In this document: piece after piece, positions 30,256 through 38,987 of the stretch
Numbering within the stretch: position 1 is the first letter of the stretch
How the letters are laid out: the number at the start of each line of letters is the position of its first letter
Assembly: GCF_900637545.1 (NCBI RefSeq)
Contig: NZ_LR134376.1
Span: forward strand, 1,197,001 to 1,261,000
DNA: 64,000 bases
From: Aeromonas encheleia
GTDB lineage: Bacteria; Pseudomonadota; Gammaproteobacteria; Enterobacterales; Aeromonadaceae
Direction of reading: 5' to 3'
Translations under genes and position numbers: made by a program
Notes under the pieces: model-generated
Told to the model about the DNA's origin: nothing
The model's input: only the letters and a program-made list of their open reading frames with translations
Database searches by the model: none

Positions 30256-30780
30256 TCAGTCCGTCACCGGCTCCCTCAGGGGAACCAATGGCTGGCGACA
30301 GCGGCGGCAGTGATAGCTCGCCTCGCCGCGCAGCACCTTGTTGTGGCGGCGGACGGAGAGCCGATGCTGCTGGCAGTCGCAGGCGTAGGCATGGGTGCGC
30401 TGGCCCAGCACGGCGAGATCGAAGCTGTGGGTGGTTCTGGGTTCGAGGTTGAACACCTCACGCATCACCGACTGCCACTGCCTGCCGTGGGGCAGCACTC
30501 GCGACTTGCCGCGGCCCTCGCCCCAGAGCGCATGAACCAGCAGATGGGACACCTCGTGGGGCACCACCTCGGTCAGGAAGGCGGCTGTATTGGCCTGATA
30601 GAGCGCGGGGTTGAAGCGCAGCTCCCAGGTCTGCAGCCGTGCCGAGCCCGCCGCCCGGCCGCGCATGTTCAGATGGATGCGTGGGCGTGGGAAGCTGCGA
30701 CCCAGGCGGGCCTCCGCCTGCACGAAGCAGGCTTCGACTCGCGCGCTGAGCTGGGCGTCCGGGTGGAGGAGGGAAGACAT
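30256..30780 (-). CDS. sprT: SprT-family zinc-binding protein
   Basis: The 174-residue protein carries the metalloprotease motif HEVSHLLVH and a C-terminal zinc ribbon (CDCQQH ... CRRC). The name SprT comes from E. coli, where its role is poorly defined; the fold matches the SprT-like domain of Spartan DNA-protein crosslink proteases. ATG 30780 has AGGACTGCCC upstream; the frame extends further without support. Confidence 0.9.
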   Translation of the reverse strand: MSSLLHPDAQLSARVEACFVQAEARLGRSFPRPRIHLNMRGRAAGSARLQTWELRFNPALYQANTAAFLTEVVPHEVSHLLVHALWGEGRGKSRVLPHGRQWQSVMREVFNLEPRTTHSFDLAVLGQRTHAYACDCQQHRLSVRRHNKVLRGEASYHCRRCRQPLVPLREPVTD

Positions 30781-30818
30781 GGGCAGTCCTGTTGATGGCC
30801 GAACAAATGGCAGACAAG

Positions 30819-30845
30819 CAAGAGGGGAGCCAGGCTCCCCTCTTG
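30819..30845 (-). terminator. metK terminator
   Basis: CAAGAGGGGAGCC AGG... CTCCCCTCTTG hairpin 41 bp past the metK stop and just upstream of sprT on the minus strand; the T-run is interrupted. Confidence 0.7.
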
Positions 30846-30885
30846 TCACAAGGTGCATATCACCGCGCTGTTGAGAACAGAGATC

Positions 30886-32037
30886 TTACAGACCGGCGAC
30901 GTCGCGCAGCAGGGCAGCCTTGTCGGTCTTCTCCCAGGGGAACTCGTCGCGACCGAAGTGGCCGTAGGCGGCGGTCGCCTGGTAGATGGGACGCTTGAGA
31001 TCCAGCATCTCGATGAGGCCGTAGGGGCGCAGCTCGAAGTGCTCGCGCACCAGCTTGACCAGCAGCTCCTCGGCGACCTTGCCGGTGCCGAAGGTCTCGA
31101 CGCTGATGGAGGTCGGCTCGGCCACGCCGATGGCGTAGGAGATCTGAATTTCACAGCGATCCGCCAGACCGGCGGCAACGATGTTCTTGGCCACGTAGCG
31201 GGCGGCGTAGGCGGCGGAGCGATCCACCTTGGACGGATCCTTGCCGGAGAAGGCGCCACCACCGTGACGGGCCATGCCGCCGTAGGTGTCGACGATGATC
31301 TTGCGACCGGTCAGACCGCAGTCACCCATGGGGCCGCCGATGACGAAACGGCCGGTCGGGTTGATGAAGTACTTGGTGTCCTTGGTGATCCACTCGGTCG
31401 GCAGCACCGGCTTGATGATCTCCTCACGCACCGCTTCCACCAGATCCTTGTGACTGATGGAGTCGCAATGCTGGGTGGAGAGCACCACGGCATCCACACC
31501 CAGGATCTTGCCTTCGTTGTCGTAGGCGAAGGTCAGCTGGCTCTTGGCATCCGGACGCAGCCACGGCAGGGTGCCGTTCTTGCGCACTTCGGCCTGGCGT
31601 TTTACCAGCAGGTGGGAGTAGGTGATGGGTGCCGGCATCAGCACCTCGGTCTCGTTGGTGGCGTAGCCGAACATCAGGCCCTGGTCACCGGCGCCCTGCT
31701 CGTACGGGTCGGTACGGTCGACGCCCTGGTTGATGTCGGGGGACTGCTTGCCGATGGCGTTCAGCACGGCGCAGGAGTCGGCATCGAAGCCCATGTCGGA
31801 GTGGGTGTAACCGATCTCGCGCACGGTGTCGCGCACGATCTGCTCGATGTCGACCCAGGCAGAGGTGGTCACTTCGCCGGCTACCATCACCATGCCGGTC
31901 TTGACCAGGGTCTCGCAGGCGACGCGAGCCTTGGTGTCTTGCACCAGGATGGCGTCCAGCACCGCATCGGAGATCTGGTCGGCGATTTTATCGGGATGGC
32001 CTTCGGAGACCGACTCGGAAGTAAACAGCTTTGCCAT
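30886..32037 (-). CDS. metK: S-adenosylmethionine synthase
   Basis: MetK forms SAM from methionine and ATP. The 383-residue protein matches the family along its length: [33 protein letters not shown] and [21 protein letters not shown] MetJ-type operator lies 66-89 bp upstream of the start, consistent with methionine-pathway control as in enterics. It is divergent from tkt. Confidence 0.98.
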   Translation of the reverse strand: MAKLFTSESVSEGHPDKIADQISDAVLDAILVQDTKARVACETLVKTGMVMVAGEVTTSAWVDIEQIVRDTVREIGYTHSDMGFDADSCAVLNAIGKQSPDINQGVDRTDPYEQGAGDQGLMFGYATNETEVLMPAPITYSHLLVKRQAEVRKNGTLPWLRPDAKSQLTFAYDNEGKILGVDAVVLSTQHCDSISHKDLVEAVREEIIKPVLPTEWITKDTKYFINPTGRFVIGGPMGDCGLTGRKIIVDTYGGMARHGGGAFSGKDPSKVDRSAAYAARYVAKNIVAAGLADRCEIQISYAIGVAEPTSISVETFGTGKVAEELLVKLVREHFELRPYGLIEMLDLKRPIYQATAAYGHFGRDEFPWEKTDKAALLRDVAGL

Positions 32038-32102
32038 GATTGGTTCTCAATTCGTATGGGGTTATCGCCTTGGCCATAACCGGAAAATGACAGGATGACT
32101 GT

Positions 32103-32126
32103 AGAGGTATCTACATCTGGACGTCT
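32103..32126 (-). promoter_or_regulatory. Tandem met boxes (MetJ operator) upstream of metK
   Basis: On the minus strand three adjacent 8-mers AGACGTCC, AGATGTAG and ATACCTCT match the met box AGACGTCT at 7, 5 and 6 of 8 positions. MetJ binds tandem 8-bp boxes, so this is a plausible operator. Confidence 0.65.
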
Positions 32127-32378
32127 ATTTTAATTAGGCCAATGGGTGATTGCCAGCACTATTTTGGTTTGGACCCGCCCGGGCCAAGGCCGGCGGCTGA
32201 ATCACCCCGTTTGGGGTAGAAGGGGGGCCAGAGTCAATCGTTTGCCGGGGCAAGAAAAGCGATTGTGCTCCCAAAGCCGCTTTATTCGCCCAGATAATAT
32301 TTGCACCGCGCCCGCCCTGCTGGGACAATAACGCGCCTTAATCTTGGCCATCAAATGAAGCAATCGCAGGAGATACAG

Positions 32379-34370
32379 ATGCCTTCTCGTAAAGAGCTTG
32401 CCAATGCCATTCGCGCATTGAGTATGGATGCCGTTCAAAAAGCCAACTCCGGTCACCCGGGCGCCCCCATGGGAATGGCAGATATCGCCGAAGTGTTGTG
32501 GCGTGGCCACCTCAAGCACAACCCGAACAACCCCAAGTGGGCCGACCGCGACCGTTTCGTGCTGTCCAACGGCCACGGCTCCATGCTGCTCTACTCCCTG
32601 CTGCACCTCTCCGGTTACGACCTCTCCATCGATGACCTGAAGAACTTCCGTCAACTGCACTCTCGCACCCCGGGTCACCCGGAGTACGGTTATGCCCCCG
32701 GCATCGAGACCACCACTGGCCCGCTGGGTCAGGGCATCACCAATGCCGTGGGCATGGCGATCGCCGAGAAGGCCATGGCCGAGCAGTTCAACCAGCCGGG
32801 TCACGACATCGTTGACCATTACACCTACGCCTTCATGGGCGACGGCTGCCTGATGGAAGGTATCTCCCACGAGGCTTGCTCCCTGGCCGGTACTCTGCAG
32901 CTGGGCAAACTGATCGCGTTCTGGGATGACAACGGCATCTCCATCGACGGTCACGTGGAAGGCTGGTTCACCGACGACACCCCCAAGCGTTTCGAAGCCT
33001 ATGGCTGGCACGTCATCCCTGCGGTTGACGGTCACAGCCCGGAAGCCATCAACGCCGCCATCGAAGCCGCCAAGGCCGAGACCGGCAAGCCGACCCTGAT
33101 CTGCTGCCGCACCATCATCGGTTACGGCTCACCGAACAAGTCCGGCTCCCACGATTGCCACGGCTCACCGCTGGGCAACGACGAGATCGCCGCCGCCCGT
33201 GCCTTCCTGAAATGGGATCACGCGCCGTTCGTCATCCCGTCCGAGATCGCCGCCGAGTGGAATGCGCAGGAGAAGGGCACCAAGCTCGAATCCGACTGGG
33301 CTGCTAAGTTTGCCGCCTATGAAGCCGCGCACCCGACCCTGGCAAGCGAGTTCAAGCGCCGCACCGTCGGTGAGCTGCCGGCCAACTGGGCCGCGGAATC
33401 TGCCAAGATCATCGAGACCCTGCAGGCCAACCCGGCCAAGATCGCGACCCGTAAGGCATCCCAGAACTCTCTGGAAGCCTTCGGCAAGCTGCTGCCCGAG
33501 TTCATGGGTGGCTCTGCGGATCTGGCGCCGTCCAACCTGACCATGTGGTCCGGCTCCAAATCGCTTACCCCTGAGAGCGCGGCGGGCAACTACATCCACT
33601 ACGGTGTGCGTGAGTTCGCCATGTCCGCCATCATGAACGGCATCGCCCTGCACGGGGGTTTCATCCCCTACGGCGCCACCTTCCTGATGTTCATGGAGTA
33701 CGCCCGCAACGCCCTGCGCATGGCCGCCCTGATGAAGCAGCGCGCCATCTTCGTTTACACCCACGACTCCATCGGTCTGGGTGAAGATGGCCCGACTCAC
33801 CAGCCGGTGGAGCAGATCGCCTCCCTGCGTCTGACCCCGAACATGAGCACCTGGCGCCCCTGTGACCAGGTGGAATCCGCCATCGCCTGGAAGCACGCCA
33901 TCGAGCGTATGGACGGCCCGACTGCGCTGATCTTCTCTCGTCAGAACCTGCCCCAGATGGACCGCAGCGCCCAGCAGCTGGCCGATGTGGCCAAGGGTGG
34001 TTATGTGCTGAAGGATTGTGCCGGTACCCCGGAGCTTCTCCTGATCGCCACCGGTTCCGAAGTGGAGCTGGCCGTGGCCGCCTATGAGCAGCTGACCGCC
34101 AAGGGCCGTGCCGTGCGCGTGGTCTCCCTGCCGGCCACCGACGTGTTCGATGCCCAGTCTGCCGAGTACAAGGAGTCCGTCCTGCCGATGTCCGTCACCA
34201 AGCGTGTCGCCATCGAAGCGGGTATCGCCGACTACTGGTACAAGTACGTGGGCTTCGGCGGCAAGATCATCGGCATGACCACCTTCGGTGAGTCCGCGCC
34301 GGCCGAGCTGCTTTTCAAGGAATTCGGCTTTACCGTGGAAAACGTGGTTGCGACCGCAGAGTCCCTGTAA
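32379..34370 (+). CDS. tkt: Transketolase
   Basis: Transketolase moves two-carbon units between sugar phosphates using thiamine diphosphate. The 663-residue protein equals E. coli TktA in length and has [18 protein letters not shown], the ThDP motif [18 protein letters not shown] and [22 protein letters not shown] 32379 has CAGGAG seven bases upstream. The codon choice is notably uniform, as in highly expressed genes. It is followed by a strong terminator, after which the accessory region begins. Confidence 0.98.
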   Translation: MPSRKELANAIRALSMDAVQKANSGHPGAPMGMADIAEVLWRGHLKHNPNNPKWADRDRFVLSNGHGSMLLYSLLHLSGYDLSIDDLKNFRQLHSRTPGHPEYGYAPGIETTTGPLGQGITNAVGMAIAEKAMAEQFNQPGHDIVDHYTYAFMGDGCLMEGISHEACSLAGTLQLGKLIAFWDDNGISIDGHVEGWFTDDTPKRFEAYGWHVIPAVDGHSPEAINAAIEAAKAETGKPTLICCRTIIGYGSPNKSGSHDCHGSPLGNDEIAAARAFLKWDHAPFVIPSEIAAEWNAQEKGTKLESDWAAKFAAYEAAHPTLASEFKRRTVGELPANWAAESAKIIETLQANPAKIATRKASQNSLEAFGKLLPEFMGGSADLAPSNLTMWSGSKSLTPESAAGNYIHYGVREFAMSAIMNGIALHGGFIPYGATFLMFMEYARNALRMAALMKQRAIFVYTHDSIGLGEDGPTHQPVEQIASLRLTPNMSTWRPCDQVESAIAWKHAIERMDGPTALIFSRQNLPQMDRSAQQLADVAKGGYVLKDCAGTPELLLIATGSEVELAVAAYEQLTAKGRAVRVVSLPATDVFDAQSAEYKESVLPMSVTKRVAIEAGIADYWYKYVGFGGKIIGMTTFGESAPAELLFKEFGFTVENVVATAESL

Positions 34371-34422
34371 TGCCTGTCGGCACCTTGGGCTGAGTAGCAC
34401 CGGGCCCAAGTGCTGAGTCGAT

Positions 34423-34454
34423 AAACGCCCCCCATCGCAAGATGGGGGGCGTTG
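34423..34454 (+). terminator. tkt terminator
   Basis: AACGCCCCCCATC GCAA GATGGGGGGCGTT, a 13-bp perfect stem, 52 bp after the tkt stop. The gap from here to 34676 is A+T-rich and holds no gene I can support. Confidence 0.85.
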
Positions 34455-34676
34455 TTTATATCTATATCCATTTTATCTTTTTATGTCGTGCTTTCGCTGG
34501 GCTTCTAAGCTGAGTGCATCATCATTAAGTAAATATATTATATTTTTTACTATTAATTAGTGGTTCGAATTGGATTTATTTAGGATGACGTGTGTTTTAA
34601 TTGTGTGATGGTGGTCACCTTTGGCTCTCTTTTTGTTGGGTACTCTACTTGTTGGGTTTATCAATGAGGGGTAGGT

Positions 34677-34967
34677 ATGATTAATAAATTGATGTCTGCA
34701 ATAAAAAGCCGTTCAGAAATAGAGTTTACATATAGCGGTTATGCTCGTGTAGCTCAACCTGTAGCTATTGGCGAGTCCAGTAAAGGAAACACCGTATTGC
34801 GTTGCTACCAAACTAAGGGGATGCATGTAACACCTGGACATGAGTGGGATTTATGTCTGGTTGATGACATATCTAACTTGGTAATTACAAATAATACTTT
34901 CCATATTGATCCTCCTGGCTACAAGAAAGGAGATAAGCATATGAAGAAAATATACGCTGAGTTATAA
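34677..34967 (+). CDS. Small WYL-like domain protein, A+T-rich gene
   Basis: The 96-residue product has a pattern reminiscent of the WYL ligand-binding domain: IEFTYSGYARVAQPVAIGE, then VLRCYQTKG and WDLCLVDDISNLVIT. It ends FHIDPPGYKKGDKHMKKIYA. There is no helix-turn-helix or other domain, so it is a stand-alone domain. GGGGTAGGT lies before ATG 34677. The base composition is clearly lower in G+C than the flanking genes, suggesting acquisition by transfer. Function unknown; a binding partner or remnant of a larger regulator is possible. Confidence 0.7.
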   Translation: MINKLMSAIKSRSEIEFTYSGYARVAQPVAIGESSKGNTVLRCYQTKGMHVTPGHEWDLCLVDDISNLVITNNTFHIDPPGYKKGDKHMKKIYAEL

Positions 34968-34995
34968 CATTATCTGTATGCATGGGTAAGTAATG

Positions 34996-35028
34996 TAAAA
35001 AGACACCGGCCTAAGCCGGTGTCTTTTT
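34996..35028. terminator. Terminator shared between the WYL-like gene and the RidA fragment
   Basis: AAAAAGACACCGGC CTAA GCCGGTGTCTTTTT, usable on both strands. It is almost identical to the terminator at 38678-38709 after the triple RidA gene. Confidence 0.85.
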
Positions 35029-35312
35029 ATTGCTAGAGAAATGCCTTAAACCAGAGGTGGGGTGCTTTCCGCATTGGAGAGTACCGCATCCATCTGCATC
35101 AGGGCACCGGCGGGCAGTTCGCTCACCCCAAATACGGTGCGGGCGGGCAGATAGCTCGGGAAATAGCGGGTATAGATGGCATCCACCTCCGCCAGATCCG
35201 CGATATTGGCGACCTGGATATTGACCTTGACGATATCGTCCATCATATGGCTGATGCTCTCCACAATCGCCTTGATATGACCGAGGCACTGGGCAGTCTG
35301 TTCCTTGTGATG
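35001..35312. repeat. Direct repeat, copy 1 (RidA 3' end plus terminator)
   Basis: Aligns with 38682-38987 in the same orientation over about 310 bp, from the terminator hairpin up into the RidA coding part, with long identical blocks such as GATGCTCTCCACAATCGCCT. The two copies bracket about 3.4 kb. Confidence 0.8.
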
Positions 35313-35411
35313 GCCGAATGGCAGATTTGGGAAACGATCCTCTGCTCGCCCTTTCTGGACTTTGTGGCCAGTGACACCTTTGCCACGGCTGACTATACCC
35401 GGTTCTTTCAT
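35046..35411 (-). pseudogene. Truncated RidA-like gene (C-terminal part only)
   Basis: The last ~80 codons (KAIVESISHMMDDIVKVNIQ ... ART VFGVSELPAGAL) are highly similar to the third RidA domain encoded at 38725-39990, and keep the conserved Arg. The preceding ~40 codons are not RidA-like, and the first half of the domain with the GPYxQ-type loop is absent. The nucleotide similarity stops abruptly near 35312. So this is a 5'-truncated duplicate, perhaps fused by chance to an upstream open frame. A short functional product cannot be excluded, but half a RidA fold should not be stable. Confidence 0.75.
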
Positions 35412-35527
35412 GCACTATGAGGTCCTGTGTTCCGATCTCGTCATTGACGTGGCTGCCGAGCAGTTGCCCAGGATGTGCGGTCTGGAACGTTATTCTCTTA
35501 TTTAATTGCAGCGGTGGTCACACATTA

Positions 35528-36265
35528 ATGCAGGGAACAATAACCAGTTATTTGCCAGAAAAGCGCTATGGCTTTATCAAGGGCAAGGATGGCAAAGATT
35601 ATTTCTTTCATGACAGCAGCTTCAAGAATGACGCACAAATAGCCCTGCTGGCGGAAGAGGCCATGGTCACATTCGAACAGCAGGCGACGCCCAAGGGATA
35701 TAAGGCGACCCACTGCTCATTGCTTCATCCTACTGAGGCCCCGGGTTATATCACCCCGGATGAATTTATGACCTCGGGCTCGGAGAGCGTGAGGGGTTGG
35801 GACATTGTCGAGCTGGGTGACTGGATCGTACATGGTGCCTCCAGAGAGTCACCGAATGAGGCCAGGCGACAGGCTATTGAACATGCTCGGGGATTGGGTG
35901 CCAATGCGTTGCTCAAGCTGGAGTATTACAAGACGACAGGTGCCGAGGCTGGCACTGGCCGGGGCACACATCGCTTCACCATTCACCACTTTCGGGGCAG
36001 GGTTGCAACCTTGGCAAAACGTCATGCCAACGGGGACCATGAGTGGGATGAGTTGACTGGTTTGAATCAGCGCGCCAGGGCCGCAGAGCAAACGCAGCAA
36101 CTCCTTGCCCAGAAAAAGCGAAAGGTCACTTGGAAGGTGGTATTGCTCTGTTCTCTGATTGCCTTATTTATTCATCCCTTGTTCATTATTATGTTGGTGG
36201 GAACAGGCTTTTTGTATAACCGAAAAAAACACAGTGATACGTGGCTTGAGCCAATATTAAAATAG
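35528..36265 (+). CDS. Cold-shock-domain protein with C-terminal membrane segment
   Basis: The 245-residue product starts with a cold-shock-like nucleic-acid-binding domain: MQGTITSYLPEKRYGFIKGKD... with KDYFFHDSSF, equivalents of the RNP1 (KGFGFI) and RNP2 (VFVHFS) motifs. A middle domain (WDIVELGDWIVHGASRESPNEAR through GRVATLAKRHANG) resembles YbjQ-like proteins that turn short-lived heavy-metal-type folds, an uncertain comparison. A charged linker precedes a hydrophobic hairpin VVLLCSLIALFIHPLFIIMLVG near the end. No clear ribosome binding site precedes ATG 35528. The role is unknown; RNA binding at the membrane is an inference. Confidence 0.7.
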   Translation: MQGTITSYLPEKRYGFIKGKDGKDYFFHDSSFKNDAQIALLAEEAMVTFEQQATPKGYKATHCSLLHPTEAPGYITPDEFMTSGSESVRGWDIVELGDWIVHGASRESPNEARRQAIEHARGLGANALLKLEYYKTTGAEAGTGRGTHRFTIHHFRGRVATLAKRHANGDHEWDELTGLNQRARAAEQTQQLLAQKKRKVTWKVVLLCSLIALFIHPLFIIMLVGTGFLYNRKKHSDTWLEPILK

Positions 36266-36499
36266 TCTGAATATTCAGTTTGTTTCGATGGTAATCATTA
36301 CTATTAAATATGTTTTTAATGTCGTAAGTGGGAGGTGGCGTGCGGTTAAAATAAATGATTCCTTCTATGATGGTGGTGTTGCCAGGGAGACCGGCGGTTT
36401 GATGTCATGAGGACAATAAGTGCATACCGTTTGATGTTCTTCTGGAGGTAACGATCGGCGATCGCAGGGTGATCATCACTATCTGAAAGCGGAGGAACT

Positions 36500-37372
36500 A
36501 TGTTGGGTTTTGTATTGGGTGATATGTATTGTCGATCCGGTTCACTCCGGCCTCCTCCCCGGCTGGGGAAGCATTTCCCGCTCCCTCCCGATTACCAGCT
36601 GCGTGGCCGGGTCTCGGCCGCCATCATGACGATGGAGACCCTGCTCGATACCCCCTATCCGCAGAAGAAGTTCAGAGACCTGGTCTATGGCGCGCTCATC
36701 GACCGGCAGCGCCGTCTGTTTGCCGAGCATGTCGTCATCGCCCAACTGGAGAGCGACCAGGATCTTGAGCTGTCGGTGGATCTCTCGTTTATAAGCACGG
36801 CGGTGCCGATCGGCCTGCTCGCCATCTCGGAGGAGATGGCGCTGTTGACGGCGCCTCGCCCCAGCAAGACACACCCTCACCATGATGTGCTCTGCCAGGT
36901 GCTCGACTGCACCGCGATGCTGATGTTCTATGCCAGGGTCATTCGCCAGCGCAATGCGGTGCTGGAAAACATCGGCCACCAGTTTGGCTATCGGCCAGAG
37001 GCCGAGTTGAGGGCCAGAGTCGGAGCCGGAGGTCATGATGACTATGTGGCCTTCATGGTCAATGTCATGACCTGCATCGCCCACTCCCACTCGTTCAAGG
37101 AGGCGCTGGAAAACGGGGTGAGGATGGGGCTGCGGGAGCCCGCCTTCTTCTGCATCGTCGGGGCCCTCGCCAGCACCCTCTGGGGGATCCCCAAGCCTTG
37201 GGCTTATCAGGCGTCCCGGTTCATCCATCGACAGGATCCTCACTACATCCAGATCCTGTTGCGCGGCGAGACCCGCACCGGCCGTGGCCAGATCAACCTG
37301 GTGCCGCCCAAGCCCCCGCTCTGTGCCCCGGTGCGGCGCCAGGCCATCCGGCTGTTCAGGAGTGCGTTCTAG
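36500..37372 (+). CDS. ADP-ribosylglycohydrolase-like protein, apparently without metal ligands
   Basis: The 290-residue protein begins MLGFVLGDMYCRSGSL, close to the MxGxxxGDxxG start of DraG-type ADP-ribosylglycohydrolases. It then shows STAVPIGLLA, at the place of GxxMRxxPxGL, and THPHHDVLCQVLDCTAMLMF at the place of THxHPxAxxGAxAxA. Near the end VGALASTLWGIPKPW matches the family's GAxxGAxxGIPxxW. The metal-binding patterns TDDT and GGDTDT are missing (the last reads RMGLREPAF). I infer an inactive or repurposed member. AGCGGAGGAACT precedes ATG 36500. Its composition is like the core genome. Confidence 0.6.
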   Translation: MLGFVLGDMYCRSGSLRPPPRLGKHFPLPPDYQLRGRVSAAIMTMETLLDTPYPQKKFRDLVYGALIDRQRRLFAEHVVIAQLESDQDLELSVDLSFISTAVPIGLLAISEEMALLTAPRPSKTHPHHDVLCQVLDCTAMLMFYARVIRQRNAVLENIGHQFGYRPEAELRARVGAGGHDDYVAFMVNVMTCIAHSHSFKEALENGVRMGLREPAFFCIVGALASTLWGIPKPWAYQASRFIHRQDPHYIQILLRGETRTGRGQINLVPPKPPLCAPVRRQAIRLFRSAF

Positions 37373-37413
37373 GCGGCAGAGCCCGGCCACTCCTGATGAT
37401 CCTGCATTGCAAG

Positions 37414-37438
37414 GCGCCTCCCCCGGGAGGCGCTTTTT
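37414..37438 (+). terminator. Terminator of the ADP-ribosylglycohydrolase-like gene
   Basis: GCGCCTCCC CC GGGAGGCGC followed by five T, 41 bp after the stop codon. From here to 37720 nothing else is recognisable. Confidence 0.8.
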
Positions 37439-37724
37439 GATGGGCGGCGTTGATTGGTTGGCAAGGGGGAACCGACGAGCGAGCCTCGAGTCCGGGCTCC
37501 CCAGGATAATAAGTTGCGCCGCCTCGCTTTTTCTCTTCAATTAGCTTTGCTATTTGGTGTCATCCGGTACCATACCCAGTCTGCGACTCGTCTGGATAGT
37601 AACTGCCTGCCAGGCGGTCATTCGGCGATGGCGCCTCCCTGTGCCGGCCGGTGTCGATGCAGGGCATGCTAATTATAAAAATATCAGCTGATAAATAAGA
37701 TTATTAATACAACGGAGGGTGCCA

Positions 37725-38126
37725 ATGCCTTGTTCTATATCCATTCAACCATCGACTGGAAAATTGCAGGTGAATGCCGACAGCTATGAGCTGGATAAAA
37801 TTGCTGATGTGCAAGTGAGAGTGCTCAGCTGGAAAAATCACTTGCTGAATATGGTTCTGCTTGGGGTGATCACATCGAGCATTTTGTTTGTCTTTATACC
37901 GACGGAAGAGCAGGGGAAGGGCGTTACCCTGCTGCTCCCCGCGATGGGGTTTGTGGTGGGCGCCATCATGGCGCTGGCTGCGAGCGCCAAATATGAGTTC
38001 AGACTGGAGTTCAAGCATGGGGATGAAACCGGGGTGCAATGGATTACCGCCGCCAAGAGTCGATCGTCCAGCGATTATGCGGTGTTTAAAGAGCGGGAAA
38101 TTGAGCTTAAACGCACTATAAGCTGA
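37725..38126 (+). CDS. Hypothetical protein with two membrane helices
   Basis: The 133-residue product has a short N-terminal strand-rich part (QVNADSYELDKIADVQVRVL), two hydrophobic segments (LLNMVLLGVITSSILFVFIP and VTLLLPAMGFVVGAIMALAA) and a C-terminal cytosolic part. The layout resembles the DUF6232 family, which is only a pattern-level suggestion. GGAGGG lies five bases before ATG 37725. No functional neighbour is evident. Confidence 0.6.
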   Translation: MPCSISIQPSTGKLQVNADSYELDKIADVQVRVLSWKNHLLNMVLLGVITSSILFVFIPTEEQGKGVTLLLPAMGFVVGAIMALAASAKYEFRLEFKHGDETGVQWITAAKSRSSSDYAVFKEREIELKRTIS

Positions 38127-38193
38127 CGCAGGGTGCCCGCGAAACAGCAGGCTGTATAGTATTCCGCTCACGGATTTCTAATGGATTGGAAAG

Positions 38194-38559
38194 ATGAATG
38201 CTTGCGAAGCGATAGTTCAGAGGCAGCTGGATGCCTATAACAGGAAGGATATGGCAGCCTGGCTGGCGACCTATTCAGAGGGGGCGGCCCAGTATTCCAT
38301 CGAGGGGGAACTCATCGCACGGGATAAAGCCCATATGCGGGCCAATATCGCCTCGCGCTTCATGGAGCCGGATCTCTATGCCGAGCTGCTGTCCCGCCAC
38401 AGCGACGATAATGTCGTCATCGACCACGAGCGGGTCAGGCGCAACTTCCCGGAGGGGGCCGGCACCATAGAGATGCTGTGCATTTACCTCATCGAGCATG
38501 ATCTGATCGCCAGAGCCACCTTCAAGCTGTTCAACCAGCGGCTGACCAGGCCGTCATAG
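38194..38559 (+). CDS. NTF2-like (SnoaL / steroid-isomerase-type) protein
   Basis: The 121-residue protein has the NTF2-like pattern: an initial helix VQRQLDAYNRKDMAAWLATY, then short strands, DKAHMRANIASRF, and a sheet-rich end IEMLCIYLIEHDLIARATFKLF. Such domains bind small hydrophobic ligands or act as isomerases; no catalytic residues can be assigned here. ATG 38194 follows TTGGAAAG. It reads toward the triple RidA gene, which is convergent. Confidence 0.7.
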   Translation: MNACEAIVQRQLDAYNRKDMAAWLATYSEGAAQYSIEGELIARDKAHMRANIASRFMEPDLYAELLSRHSDDNVVIDHERVRRNFPEGAGTIEMLCIYLIEHDLIARATFKLFNQRLTRPS

Positions 38560-38677
38560 GGTATGGACACCGGGCGAGCTGGCCGCCCGCCAGCAAGCAG
38601 TGAACCAGTGCGCCCCGGGGCGGCACTGGTCTGAGTGGGCTCCCATGTTCGGGTCAGATCCTCTGATATTTCATGCA

Positions 38678-38709
38678 TAAAAAGACACCGGCCTCAGCCG
38701 GTGTTTTTT
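38678..38709. terminator. Terminator of the triple RidA gene
   Basis: ACACCGGC CTCA GCCGGTGT with A- and T-runs on either side, the second copy of the hairpin at 34996-35028. Confidence 0.85.
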
Positions 38710-38987
38710 CGTTAGAACAATACCTTATGCCTGCGGCGGGGTACTCTCCGCATTGGAGACTACGGCATCGATCTGCACCAGGGCACCGGCGGGCAGTTCG
38801 CTAACGCCAATGACGGTGCGGGCTGGCAGATAGTCCGGGAAGTATTGGGTATAGATGGCGTTGACCGCCTCCAGATCCTCGATGTGTTTCAGCTGGATAT
38901 TGATCTTGACGATATCGTCCATCACATGGCTGATGCTCTCCACAATCGCCTTGATATTGCTCAGGCACTGGGCGGTCTGCTCCTTGA
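38682..38987. repeat. Direct repeat, copy 2 (RidA 3' end plus terminator)
   Basis: The intact counterpart of 35001-35312. Similarity ends at about codon 336 of the triple RidA protein (around KEQTAQ). Confidence 0.8.

Noticed and set aside
35310..35420. 36-codon plus-strand frame opposite the truncated RidA copy
   Set aside because: The translation looks protein-like (WQIWETILCSPFLDF) but is too short and interrupted to support a gene or a named remnant.
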